From Dysgonomonas mossii (GTDB taxonomy: Bacteria > Bacteroidota > Bacteroidia > Bacteroidales > Dysgonomonadaceae): 64,000 nucleotides of DNA. The notes beneath the pieces are model-generated. The model did no database searches. It was not told the DNA's origin and saw only the letters and a program-made list of their open reading frames with translations. Both the position numbers and the translations under genes were made by a program. The stretch is taken from positions 992,001-1,056,000 of the forward strand of contig NZ_SPPK01000001.1 in the NCBI RefSeq assembly GCF_004569505.1, given 5' to 3'. Shown here one piece after another: positions 21,423 to 31,800 of this stretch (positions are counted from its first letter, which is position 1; each line of letters opens with the position of its first letter).

Positions 21423-22379
21423 ATGAAAAAGAAAGCTTTGATTTTTTTCTTGGGTGTTTTGCCATTGGCGATAGCTACTAATGCTCAAAACCCAATTATC
21501 ACTCACATGTTTACAGCCGACCCTGCACCTTTGGTACACGATGGCACAGTATATCTTTATGCCGGACACGATGGTGCAACCGAACAAGATACAAATTATA
21601 AAATGCCCGACTGGTATGTTTTTTCGTCTACCGATATGGTAAATTGGAAGGATCATGGACCATGTCTTTCGCCTTCAACATTTTCGTGGGCTACAGGTGA
21701 TGCTTATGCTGCACAGTGTGTTGAACGTAATGGTAAATTCTATTGGTATGTATCAACCTTTCATAAAAGTGACGAAAACTCTAAAGGTGGCGCAGCAATA
21801 GGTGTCGCTGTTTCTGATAGTCCTATAGGACCATTCAAGGATGCGAAAGGGAAAGCCCTAGTGGTAAATGAAATGACTACAGATATGAAACATGGATGGG
21901 ATGATATTGATCCCTCTGTATTTGTAGATGATGATGGACAAGCTTATCTCTATTGGGGAAACGGCAGTTGCAAATGGGCTAAACTGAAGGAAAATATGAT
22001 TGAGCTTGATAGTGAGATCACAGCTTTCAAGCCGGAAGGATATATTGAAGGTCCGTGGCTTTACAAGAGAAATGGAATGTATTATTTAATCTATGCAGGA
22101 GCAGGTACAAAACCCGAGATGATCGAATACTGTATGTCGAATAGTCCTGAAGGACCATGGGAATATAAAGGAATAATACAAGATAATGTACCCAATAGTT
22201 TTACGACTCATCCCGGAATTCTTGACTTTAAAGGCAATACTTATTTCTTTTATCACAACGGGGCTCTTCCTACCGGAGGAAGCTATCGCCGTTCTATTTG
22301 TGTAGATTATTTATATTTTAATCCGGATGGGACGATTCAGAAAGTTGTACAAACAAAAGAAGGTGTAAAGCCCGTTTGA
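21423..22379 (+). CDS. GH43 glycosidase, single domain, secreted
   Basis: 318 residues with a signal peptide (1-21, IATNAQ). The GH43 catalytic set is complete: Asp33 (TADPAP), Asp in WDDIDPSVF and Glu in IEGPWLYKR. It is closely related to the GH43-CBM6 proteins at 3262, 37284 and 38639 but stops where CBM6 would begin, so it lacks the xylan-binding module. Probably an arabinofuranosidase or xylosidase on soluble fragments. It lies between the fused esterase (128 bp) and GH51 (40 bp) in the rightward operon. Confidence 0.92.
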   Translation: MKKKALIFFLGVLPLAIATNAQNPIITHMFTADPAPLVHDGTVYLYAGHDGATEQDTNYKMPDWYVFSSTDMVNWKDHGPCLSPSTFSWATGDAYAAQCVERNGKFYWYVSTFHKSDENSKGGAAIGVAVSDSPIGPFKDAKGKALVVNEMTTDMKHGWDDIDPSVFVDDDGQAYLYWGNGSCKWAKLKENMIELDSEITAFKPEGYIEGPWLYKRNGMYYLIYAGAGTKPEMIEYCMSNSPEGPWEYKGIIQDNVPNSFTTHPGILDFKGNTYFFYHNGALPTGGSYRRSICVDYLYFNPDGTIQKVVQTKEGVKPV

Positions 22380-22419
22380 TAAAGTATATCAAGAACTGAA
22401 ATTATAATAATTTAGAATT

Positions 22420-24852
22420 ATGACAACAAAAATAATTAGAAAAGCTTGTCTCTTTTTGAGCCTAACTTTATCTGTTTCGTTTTTGCAACTTTATGCTCAG
22501 AAATCTTCGACAGCTAAAATAACTGTTGATGTCGGAACACCGGGACATGCAATTTCGCCTACTTTGTTCGGTATATTTTTCGAAGATATAAACTTGTCGG
22601 CTGATGGTGGGTTGTATGCAGAACTGATTCGCAACCGTTCGTTTGAAGATGCCGATACATTACAGTACTGGAAGTTTATTGGGGCTCAAAAAAAATCAAC
22701 AGCTAGTATCATTAAGGCCAATGTTCATTCGAGTCCACCCGTGCCCCCGTTAAACCCTTACAATCGTAAGTCACTTCTTATCGATTTTGATGGCTCCTTC
22801 AAATTAGAAAATAACGGTTATTGGGGGATTCATGTTGCTCGTGGTGAACGATATTTGTTCAAATTGGCTGCCTGCGCTGTTGGCGGACTAAAAACGCCAT
22901 TGCAAGTAAAGATTGTGAGTGCAGAGGGAAATATTCTTGCTTCAGGTGAAATAAATGGTATCACCTCAGAATGGAAATATTATCCTCTCGTACTTACAGC
23001 ATCGGCAGGAGACTCTAATGCCCGGCTTGAGATTTCAGGTAGTGGAAATGGTAAATTATTTCTGGATATGGTTTCATTGATTCCTGAGAAAACGTGGAAG
23101 AACAGTGGATTACGTATCGACCTGGCTGAATCAATCAACGCTTTAAAACCTACCTTTCTTCGTTTTCCAGGAGGCTGTTGGGTAGAAGGAGAAGATTTAG
23201 CCCATATGAACAACTGGAAAAAGACTATAGGTAATATAGATACCCGTACACCATTGTGGAATATCTGGGGATATAATGCTACACACAGCCTGGGGTATCA
23301 TGAATATTTACAATTATCCGAAGATCTTGGCGCTGAACCTTTATTTTGCATTAATGCCGGTATTTCGCACCGCGAGGTGGTTCCAATGGATCAGATGGGA
23401 CAATGGATACAAGATGCTTTGGATGCGATTGAATATGCAAATGGTCCTGTCACTTCTGTATGGGGGAGTATTCGTGCCAAAAACGGGCATCCCGAACCAT
23501 TCAACTTGAAATATTTAGAGATAGGGAATGAAAATGGAATGGCTCCTTATGCTGAACGCTGGGAACTCTTTGTGAAGGCTATTCATGATAAATACCCTGA
23601 TATTCTTTTAATCGCTAACGAATGGGCTGGAGGACATCCCAAAAATCCAAAACCACAAATCGTGGATGAGCATTATTATAGCAATCCTGATTGGTTTATC
23701 TGGAATTCGAATAAATATGACAGTTATGATCGCAATGGCTCTAAAATATTTGTGGGAGAGTATGCTGTAACAAGTGGTACAGGTAATGGTAATCTAAGAG
23801 GAGCTATCGGTGAAGCAGCTTGGATGACGGGTATGGAACGCAATTCTGATATCGTGGTTATGGCAGCTTATGCGCCACTTTTTTGTCATGCCAAGCATAA
23901 AGCATGGCCTGTAAACCTGATCAATTTTGATAATAATCGCTGGTTCGGTATTCCAAGCTATTATGTTCAGCAGATGTTCGCAACCAATCAAGGGACAGTA
24001 AATTTGCCCGTTAATATAGACTATGCCCCGAATGTTGAGATGCCTCGTTCGAGCGGTTGTATTGGATTGGGAACTTGGTTGAATTCGGCAGAGTTCAAAG
24101 ATTTGGAGGTAACAGCACCGAATGGTAAAGTACTATTCAAACCAGATTTTAATAAAATAGATGAAACATGGAAACATACACCTAGCAGTGAATGGTCTGC
24201 AACCAATGGTGTATTGAAACAATCTGCAATTTCTCCTAATACCACTATTTATATGGGAGATACCCTCTGGACCGATTACACTATAAAAGTGAAAGCTCGT
24301 AAAATAGAGGGCGAAAATGGATTTCAAATTTATTTCCACAATAAGAATAGAGGAGAGCGTACCCGGTGGGATTTAGGTGGATTTACGAACTCTGTGAACA
24401 TGTTAGAGGTCGGTTTGATAACGGAAAGTATGCCTTATAATGTAGAACCCGGTCGTTGGTATGACGTGAAGATAGAGCTTCGCGGCACTTCGGTAAAAGC
24501 ATATCTGGACGGTAAACTTATACAGGAAGTCTCTGCTGATGAAAGTCTGAAAGTAAAAGGTCTCTGCTCAAGTGCTTCACGTGATGATAAAACAGGCGAT
24601 ATTATTTTGAAAATCGTGAATGTTACGGGTAAAAGTGTAAAAACTGAGATTGACTTGAAGGGTACTGATTTGCTTACAGGAAATGGGGAGGCTATAGTAT
24701 TGACGTCAGCTAGTCCCTTTGATGAAAACACATTGGACGAACCCACAAAAGTTTCGCCTAAGAGTGAAAATTTCAAATTTTCTGGGAAAAAGCTTACACG
24801 TTCATTCCCCGGTAATTCGTTGACAGTATTACGCCTGACAACTAAAAAGTAA
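22420..24852 (+). CDS. GH51 alpha-L-arabinofuranosidase, secreted
   Basis: Last gene of the rightward operon, 810 residues with a signal peptide (1-26, LQLYAQ). It removes L-arabinose side chains from arabinoxylan or arabinan. After an N-terminal beta-sandwich-like insertion (about 90-225), the barrel carries the acid/base Glu371 (LEIGNEN) and nucleophile Glu447 (FVGEYAV). The extra C-terminal region (about 545-700; DTLWTDYTIKVKARK, GRWYDVKIEL) looks like a laminin-G or concanavalin-type domain inserted within the C-terminal beta region; this is typical of large Bacteroidetes GH51. A strong terminator follows 33 bp after the stop. Confidence 0.95.
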   Translation: MTTKIIRKACLFLSLTLSVSFLQLYAQKSSTAKITVDVGTPGHAISPTLFGIFFEDINLSADGGLYAELIRNRSFEDADTLQYWKFIGAQKKSTASIIKANVHSSPPVPPLNPYNRKSLLIDFDGSFKLENNGYWGIHVARGERYLFKLAACAVGGLKTPLQVKIVSAEGNILASGEINGITSEWKYYPLVLTASAGDSNARLEISGSGNGKLFLDMVSLIPEKTWKNSGLRIDLAESINALKPTFLRFPGGCWVEGEDLAHMNNWKKTIGNIDTRTPLWNIWGYNATHSLGYHEYLQLSEDLGAEPLFCINAGISHREVVPMDQMGQWIQDALDAIEYANGPVTSVWGSIRAKNGHPEPFNLKYLEIGNENGMAPYAERWELFVKAIHDKYPDILLIANEWAGGHPKNPKPQIVDEHYYSNPDWFIWNSNKYDSYDRNGSKIFVGEYAVTSGTGNGNLRGAIGEAAWMTGMERNSDIVVMAAYAPLFCHAKHKAWPVNLINFDNNRWFGIPSYYVQQMFATNQGTVNLPVNIDYAPNVEMPRSSGCIGLGTWLNSAEFKDLEVTAPNGKVLFKPDFNKIDETWKHTPSSEWSATNGVLKQSAISPNTTIYMGDTLWTDYTIKVKARKIEGENGFQIYFHNKNRGERTRWDLGGFTNSVNMLEVGLITESMPYNVEPGRWYDVKIELRGTSVKAYLDGKLIQEVSADESLKVKGLCSSASRDDKTGDIILKIVNVTGKSVKTEIDLKGTDLLTGNGEAIVLTSASPFDENTLDEPTKVSPKSENFKFSGKKLTRSFPGNSLTVLRLTTKK

Positions 24853-24884
24853 AAATTGCGAAAATAAAAATCTTTATAAAAGCA

Positions 24885-24916
24885 AAGGCATCTCACATTG
24901 AGATGCCTTCGTTTTT
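24885..24916 (+). terminator. Terminator of the GH43-CE1-GH43-GH51 operon
   Basis: A perfect 11-bp stem (AAGGCATCTCA / TGAGATGCCTT) with a 3-nt loop is followed by CGTTTTTGTT. It closes the operon that begins at 17672. Confidence 0.9.
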
Positions 24917-24995
24917 GTTATGCTTATTTACTCTATGTTTATTCGTTTTCTAATAGTCTTTTATGGGCTTAAATGAGACTCTTTGATGTCTAAAA

Positions 24996-25586
24996 TTAGG
25001 GTTTCCATTCTATTATACCTGTAGCCGGATTCTCCTTACGCCATTGGATAAAGTCTTGAAATGTTCTCACACCTCCTTCAATTACAGCCTGATAATACTC
25101 AACTCCCATTATTTTTTGATCGTCAGGCGTTTCGTACTTCAAACGTAGAATAGTATTTTTTATTTCTTCGGTCAATACGCTAGCAATACGATTCGTAACA
25201 TCTTCAAAATATCCATCAAAGCGTGAATTTTTGACGATATGAATCATATCAATGTGCCACATTTTTCCATCCCTATCTTCATACCATGCATGCCATTCGA
25301 GGCAAGCATCCTCTTCCTTTAAAAGGTTACTATATTCTATTCGTTTTATAGAAGGATGCTCAGCTAGTTGAGCCATAGTTGCAAAACTATCAGTTAACGA
25401 GAATGGAGATGTGTATATATGAAAATCGATATCGCAGTGCTTCATCATAAGTCCCAGCTTTAAAGAGCCAATCAGATTGATTGTTGCTCCTATAGATTTC
25501 CATATATTTATTACGTTAGTATCCTTAATAATTTCCCAAGCTCTTTGCTGATTTTGTGTAGATAATGCTAAAATTTTATCCATCAT
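24996..25586 (-). CDS. Nucleotidyltransferase-fold protein of unknown function
   Basis: About 196 residues from the paired ATGs at 25583-25586. The frame is open further up to 25730, but that extension is lysine/arginine-rich, looks non-coding, and the conserved-looking part starts at MMDKIL. The stretch IGSLKLGLMMKHCDIDFHIY fits the GS...DxD signature of nucleotidyltransferase-fold enzymes. Related Bacteroidetes proteins have, as I recall, been labelled phosphoglycerate mutase family, for which I see no catalytic RHG motif. No signal peptide, so it is cytoplasmic. It has no visible link to xylan use and does not look co-transcribed with its neighbours. Confidence 0.7.
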   Translation of the reverse strand: MMDKILALSTQNQQRAWEIIKDTNVINIWKSIGATINLIGSLKLGLMMKHCDIDFHIYTSPFSLTDSFATMAQLAEHPSIKRIEYSNLLKEEDACLEWHAWYEDRDGKMWHIDMIHIVKNSRFDGYFEDVTNRIASVLTEEIKNTILRLKYETPDDQKIMGVEYYQAVIEGGVRTFQDFIQWRKENPATGIIEWKP

Positions 25587-25811
25587 TCGATTTCTATTAC
25601 GTATTTCGAAAACAAAGATATTCAAAATATTAAAATGGGGTATAACGACCCTTTTTCTCTTATTTTTACCTTCTTCTCCTTTAACATTCAAACATCTACT
25701 TGATATATTATTTAGTCCATAGGTCAACACCTAATGTCCACTTGTCAATCCTTTTTGAAAAGCCCCTTAAAGCTCAAGAAATTTGTGTTTGTAAACTATT
25801 AAAGTATTGAT

Positions 25812-26708
25812 ATGACTAAAAGAGTTTCTATTTCTATTCTTTTGATTTTCTTCTATTTAATTCTTAAGGGGCAGACCGAAATAAAAAATGATACATTGAT
25901 ATTGCATAAACATCTACTTAACAAGCAAATTGATATGGAGGGGAAGGCTGATTCTCTATTTTTACAGCCAATACTTACTCCCGTATTGTTAGAAGAAGAT
26001 AATATAGATTTGAAACTAGCCGATTTGAAATTTGAGATTAATAACCAGCCTAAAATAAGGATTCCTTATGCGAATCTGATCGCTCCATCGTTGTTGATCT
26101 CTTATGGTATTGCTGCTCAATATGTCAAGCCTTTGCAGAAATTAGATAAAGAAGCTCAATTATCTTCAATAAAGCATGTAACCAAGCGTATCCCGGCAGA
26201 TGATTATATTCAGTTTGCTCCAGCAGTAGGTGTATATGCTTTTGATTTGATGGGAATAAAAGCAAAAGACAACCTCAGGGATCGTACAATTCTAATGGCA
26301 ACATCGAACCTCTTGATGTGTGCGACGGTACAGACATTGAAGCATACCACTAAAGTGATGCGTCCAAGCGGTTCAAACAGGCAATCTTTCCCCTCAGGAC
26401 ATGCAGCCACCGCATTTGTTAATGCACATATTCTATTCAAAGAGTATAAGGATTCTAATTGGTGGCTGGCTGTTAGTGGTTATGCCGTTGCTACTGCAAC
26501 AGGAGTTTTGCGCGTGATGAATAATAAACATTGGGTGAGCGATGTAGTGGCAGGAGCAGGGATTGGTATTTTGAGTGCAGAAGCAGCTTATCTGTTGCTA
26601 CCTCATATTAAGAAAATGTTTGGAATTGAAGATGTTAATAAGAACCTGGCTATTGTTCCTATTATTTCCCAAAAACAGTATAGCATAGGAGTATCTTATA
26701 CCTTCTGA
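25812..26708 (+). CDS. PAP2-family phosphatase
   Basis: Membrane-associated or periplasmic acid phosphatase of the PAP2 superfamily, 298 residues with an N-terminal signal or anchor (ILLIFFYLILKG). The three-part phosphatase signature is present: KHTTKVMRPSG, the PSGH motif (SFPSGHAATAF) and the distal His/Asp segment (RVMNNKHWVSDV). Likely substrates are lipid phosphates such as undecaprenyl or phosphatidyl phosphates, not sugars from xylan. It converges on the LytTR regulator gene with only 6 bp between the stop codons. Confidence 0.88.
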   Translation: MTKRVSISILLIFFYLILKGQTEIKNDTLILHKHLLNKQIDMEGKADSLFLQPILTPVLLEEDNIDLKLADLKFEINNQPKIRIPYANLIAPSLLISYGIAAQYVKPLQKLDKEAQLSSIKHVTKRIPADDYIQFAPAVGVYAFDLMGIKAKDNLRDRTILMATSNLLMCATVQTLKHTTKVMRPSGSNRQSFPSGHAATAFVNAHILFKEYKDSNWWLAVSGYAVATATGVLRVMNNKHWVSDVVAGAGIGILSAEAAYLLLPHIKKMFGIEDVNKNLAIVPIISQKQYSIGVSYTF

Positions 26709-26714
26709 TAAAGG

Positions 26715-27455
26715 TTACTTACCAAAGAGTTTTTTATTGATAACTACTTTAAATAAATCACCGCGACGGTATTTTGAGAGAGGCAGTTCTTTGTCTTTTA
26801 CATAAATTCTACCTCCTTTTATACTGTCGATATGTGATATATTTACAAGAAAAGACTTGTGGATTCTGAAGAATGATTCTCTAGGTAGCATCTCCTCAGT
26901 AGCAGCCATTGTCTGATGTACGATATGAATTTTATCCGATAGGTGAATTTTTACATAATTTTGCATAGACTCTATATACCGTATATCTGCCCATACAATA
27001 CGTATAAATGAATCGCCTTGCTTAATATAAATATCATTGTCATTATTTTCCAAATTTTGTTTGAAAAGTAACTGCGAAGTATAAGTGTTTTTCGCTTTTT
27101 GTGCAGCTTGAAAAAAGCGTTGAAAAGCAATAGGTTTCAACAAATAGTCGATAACATTGAAACGATAACCTTCCAAAGCATATTCAGAGTATGCTGTTGT
27201 AAGAATAGTTAAAGGTGCAGTTTCCAACGATTCGAGAAATTCAAGCCCTGTGAGATCCGGCATGTTAATGTCAAGGAACATCAAGTCAATTTCCTTTTCT
27301 TTGAGTATGCTGGCTGCATCGATAGCAGAGAAGCAGGTATCTACAATTTCTAGAAAATCTAATTTGCCAATATAAAGTTTGATTCCTTCTATTGCGCCCG
27401 GTTCATCGTCAATAATTAAGCATCTCAGTCGTATATTATTTAGATTCTCCATCAT
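26715..27455 (-). CDS. LytTR-family response regulator
   Basis: Cytoplasmic DNA-binding response regulator, 246 residues. The receiver domain has IDDEPG near residues 15-20 and the phospho-acceptor Asp62 (MFLDINMPDLTG). From about 140 a LytTR DNA-binding domain follows (IRYIESMQNYVKIHL, FFRIHKSFLVN, LPLSKYRRGDLFK). Its start overlaps the end of the upstream kinase gene by 20 bp, so the two form a translationally coupled pair. The target is unknown, and the neighbouring PAP2 gene is one possibility. Confidence 0.95.
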   Translation of the reverse strand: MMENLNNIRLRCLIIDDEPGAIEGIKLYIGKLDFLEIVDTCFSAIDAASILKEKEIDLMFLDINMPDLTGLEFLESLETAPLTILTTAYSEYALEGYRFNVIDYLLKPIAFQRFFQAAQKAKNTYTSQLLFKQNLENNDNDIYIKQGDSFIRIVWADIRYIESMQNYVKIHLSDKIHIVHQTMAATEEMLPRESFFRIHKSFLVNISHIDSIKGGRIYVKDKELPLSKYRRGDLFKVVINKKLFGK

Positions 27456-28503
27456 TGCTGAGGTTTATTATAAGTTTTGAATGATAAACATTTTCAGTTT
27501 CACTGATTATGAGACTATGTTTATTCGGGTACAAAAGGTTGAGACGTTTTTTTACATTATCCAGTCCTATTCCCGAATTGAAAGCTGTTGTTCGTTTTAT
27601 AGATGATTTTGAATTCTCAACCTCAAAAGTTAATTCTTTATTGTTTTGGTTCAGATTGATGCTTATATATCCTTTGTGTGACTTTGACCGTGAAACATGT
27701 TTAAAAGCATTTTCTATAAACGGAATAAGTAGTAGTGGTGGTACTTGCATCTTAGGGTTTTCTAATTGCCAGTTGGCGTTAAAATTCAAGGTGTTTTCCC
27801 AACGATACCTCTCAACTTCTATGTAGCCTTTCATAAATCGGATTTCATCTTCTATATTCACACTCTCTTTATCAGAGCCATAGAGTTGATAGCGAAGAAT
27901 GTCTGAATATTTTATGAGCAACGAAGAAGCCAAATCTGAATCTTTTTGTATCAGGATATGTATGTGATTTAGTACATTAAACATAAAGTGCGGATTGATC
28001 TGAGCTTGCAAGGATTGAAGTTGAGTTTCCAGATGTTCTTTTTGTAATATAAGATGTTGCTCATAGAGCTTAGCATGCTCAAAATAAAACTTTAGCCCAC
28101 CAAAACCAAGATTAACCAGAATAGTCAATGGTAAAAAACCAAATACTTCTGCTAAAAAGAGCTCTTTATTTTCTGAATTTTCAGATAATGGCAATATTCC
28201 ATGTGATTCCAATAAGTAGAATCCCTCTAAAAATAACGACAACAGAATGGATTGACTAATAGCCATTAGGAAAATCCAGATGACTATTAGAGGCATTCTG
28301 TTTTTTAGGATTGCTCCTGATAATATACGATTGCACAAAAGGTGTGTAGTAACAATTAAAGTTCCCAAAAGAGCAATCGCCGATAATATTTTTTGAAATA
28401 AAAATGGATAATTAGAATCATCTACAGCCCATATGATACCTGCAATAATAATCCATAGCAGGAAGAATACACTGTTGAAGCTTTTTAATTGATACTTTTT
28501 CAT
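27436..28503 (-). CDS. LytS/YehU-type sensor histidine kinase
   Basis: Inner-membrane kinase, 355 residues, with about four N-terminal membrane helices up to residue 140. A short coiled linker and a His_kinase domain with phospho-acceptor His172 (QINPHFMFNVLNHI) follow. The ATPase part shows FIENAFKH and SGIGLDNVKKRLNLLY. It has no periplasmic ligand domain of note. It is the partner of the LytTR regulator, whose gene it overlaps by 20 bp. It is divergent from the second HTCS across a 344-bp gap. Confidence 0.95.
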   Translation of the reverse strand: MKKYQLKSFNSVFFLLWIIIAGIIWAVDDSNYPFLFQKILSAIALLGTLIVTTHLLCNRILSGAILKNRMPLIVIWIFLMAISQSILLSLFLEGFYLLESHGILPLSENSENKELFLAEVFGFLPLTILVNLGFGGLKFYFEHAKLYEQHLILQKEHLETQLQSLQAQINPHFMFNVLNHIHILIQKDSDLASSLLIKYSDILRYQLYGSDKESVNIEDEIRFMKGYIEVERYRWENTLNFNANWQLENPKMQVPPLLLIPFIENAFKHVSRSKSHKGYISINLNQNNKELTFEVENSKSSIKRTTAFNSGIGLDNVKKRLNLLYPNKHSLIISETENVYHSKLIINLSNDGESK

Positions 28504-28847
28504 TTGACAAAGTTAATAGATAATACTCAACAGTAAATGTCCACAAATCACAGGAATTAGACTATTGGTCAATAAATGCTATCGTATTAATTACATCTGA
28601 TATTCTCTCTATCATTCTATCAAATATAAAGATTTATTATCTCAGTGTTTTTTATGTGTAATCAGTAGAGTTCTATTCTTTGTATTTCTTTTTTTTATGG
28701 CTTTATTCAATTATATTTGTTATCTGTTTTAGACTTTTGTTATAATCTTAAAGCTGATATCTTTAACTCTTTCTATCCCAGAAATTATATACAAGGCAAA
28801 GAAAGTACTATGCCTATTATAGCTTTAATGAATGGACATCATATATC
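28504..28847. promoter_or_regulatory. Divergent intergenic region with two candidate -7 boxes
   Basis: Perfect TATATTTG boxes (TAnnTTTG type) point both ways: minus strand 28628-28621 toward the LytS kinase (about 118 bp before its ATG) and plus strand 28712-28719 toward the second HTCS (about 128 bp before its ATG). Neither has a clear TTTG -33 element, and no TGCAACA repeats are present. Both are candidates only. Confidence 0.4.
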
Positions 28848-31800
28848 ATGAAGAATATTTTACTTTTACTTCTTTTTTTTATATTTACAATTAGTGCACT
28901 TGCTGCTGATATCCGATTTTATAATATAAATGATGTTTACGGTACATCCATTCGTGAAGTATATTCTATAACTAAAGACGATAATGGATTTATTTGGGGT
29001 GCCTCCAAAACGGGCATATTAAGGATATCTTCTAATAATTGCAGAAAATATCAATTACCTCATAAATCTACCGATATTTACTTTACAAGACTCGATTATT
29101 CGGACTCTACATTAATAGCTTACACAAATAATAGTCAGATATTTAAATACGATCCTCTATATGATCGGTTTGATTTATTGGTCGACTTGAAGCGATTATT
29201 GAATAACGAATATATTGCAACAAAAAGAGCTGTAGTAGATAAAAATAAAAGTATTTGGATTGGCACCTCTAATGGTTTGTACAAGTATGAGAATCATCAA
29301 TTGAAATTAAAACACGATCTAGAGATTGTTTTCATAAGCAAGTATACTTCAAATAGCTTGTTCTTGGCTACTCCTGAAGGAATGGCTATTTTTCATACGG
29401 ATACAGATAAACTGGAATATATATATAAGTATAGTCGAGATAACGAATTGGAAGTTTCCTCATTTTTATACCATGTGAAAACAAATAAACTTTGGATAGG
29501 AACAATTTCGAATGGGCTTTGGTCTTATGATCTTAGTAATCGTCAATTGTTGAATAAAGAAGCAAATAAATTACCCAGACAACCTATATTGTCGATAAAA
29601 AAAAATACAAACTCATCACTTCTTATTGGTATTGATGGTCAGGGATTATGGGAGTTGAGCGAAAATGGAGATAAAGTATTGAATATCTATAAAGAAGATG
29701 TTAACGACTTTTTCTCGCTTCATGGAGATGGTGTATATGATATATTCTGTGATGATAATGAACGTATCTGGGTAGCAACTTATACCGGAGGTCTATCATT
29801 CTTTGAACAAAAAATTTTCCCTGTAAACCAAATTACCCATCAAATTAATAACCCAAACTCGCTAATAAATAATCATGTAAATAAGGTAATTGAAGATAAA
29901 AAAGGTAATATATGGTTTGCTACGAATAATGGCGTAAATAGATGGAATCCAAAATCAAATAAATGGGATGCATTTTACGATAATAAACAAGAACAGGCTA
30001 AAGTCTTTTTAGCCTTATGTGAAGATAATGATGGGAATATTTGGGCAGGAAGTTATTCGTCCGGAGTATATGTTCTTGATGGTGATACAGGAAGAGAACT
30101 GAATCATTATTTTCAAGAGAAAGAAGAAAATGGCTTTTCCGGTAAATTTATATCCGACATATTTAAAGATTCTCAAGGTAATATTTGGATTGGGGGGACC
30201 GGCAATATTATTTGTTATAAAGAGAAAGAAAAGCGTTTTCGTATTTTTGATCGTCAATCCATGTATGCTTTTGCAGAGTTGTCGTCCGATAAACTTCTTT
30301 TGGCTTGTGATTATGGATTAATATCTATGAATAAAAATACAGGTAATAAAGACTTGCTCTTAAATGATTGTCTTGTACAGGATATTCTTATTAATGGGGA
30401 TGATATCTGGCTGGGGACTTCAGGTAATGGATTGGTTTACTTCAACTATAAAACAAGAAACTCAAAGAAATATACTCTCGAATCAGGATTGACATCGAAC
30501 TACGTAAATAGTATTATGTTAGATAATGACGCTCTATGGCTTGGAACCGAAAGTGGTTTATGTAGATTCAGCATAAAAGATAAATCGGTATATGAGTACC
30601 CATCATCATTATCATTAAAAACAGTATCATTTAATACAAATTCGAAATACAGACCGAAAAATGGAAACTTGATCTGGGGTACAAATAAAGGAGCGGTTAT
30701 TTTTAATCCTGATTTATTATATAATAATGAAACTAAAGGGAAGATATTTATTCAGGATATAATTATATCAGGAAAATCTATACGACAAAATAAGGATTTA
30801 TTGAGTGATATACCAATCAATAAAAGAGCTGAGTTAACATTGAGGTATGACCAAAATAATTTTACAATCGAATTATTACCATTAAGCAGCTCTTTAAGTG
30901 GATATAAATTCTCATGGAAATTAGAAGAATTTGATTCAGACTGGAGTAATCCAAGTGATTTATCCATTCTAACATATACAAATCTCCAGAAAGGAAATTA
31001 CAATTTGAAAATACGAATGTTCGATAGTTCTGGCAATCAGCTTGACGAACATTCGTTGTTTATAAATGTAACCCCTCCATTTTGGCAAACATGGTGGTTT
31101 CGCCTTATTCTTCTTATAATTATAATAGGAATTATAGCTTACCTTCTAAGGTCATATTCCAATAGGTTAAAACAAAAGCATGCCAGAGATAAGATACGAT
31201 TCTTTACCAATATTGCACATGATATCCGAACTTCAGTAACATTGATAAATTCTCCGATTGAAGAACTCGAGAAAGATCAAATGATGTCCGAAAAATCCAA
31301 ATATTACCTGTTTTTAGCACAAAGTCAATCGAAACGTTTGCTCTCTGTTGCCACACAATTGCTGGATTTCCAAAAAGTAGATATTGGAAAAGGACAGGTT
31401 TTTTTGATGATGACAGATATTGTAGCATTAATATCTCAGCGATGTTTGATGTTTGAAGAAATGTCAAGAAAGAGAAATATAAAATTAAACTTCTCTTCAA
31501 ATCAAAATTCATATAATACTGCATTGGATGATATGAAAATAGAAAAAGTAGTAGATAATCTTATTTCCAATGCAATAAAGTATTCGCACGATGATACCCA
31601 AGTCGATATAATTTTAACATGTGAGCCTAAACAATGGATTTTAGAGGTTAAAGATTACGGACTAGGAATATCCGAAAATGCAAAAGGTAAATTATTTAGA
31701 GAATTTTACAGAGGAGATAATAATATAAATTCCAAAATAGTTGGCTCGGGTATTGGGCTATTACTTGTGAAAAGTTATATACTCATGCATGAAGGCAATG

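Noticed and set aside
25587..25730. N-terminal extension of the nucleotidyltransferase-fold protein
   Set aside because: Open but of poor composition and unlike a leader; the paired ATGs at 25583-25586 are the better start.
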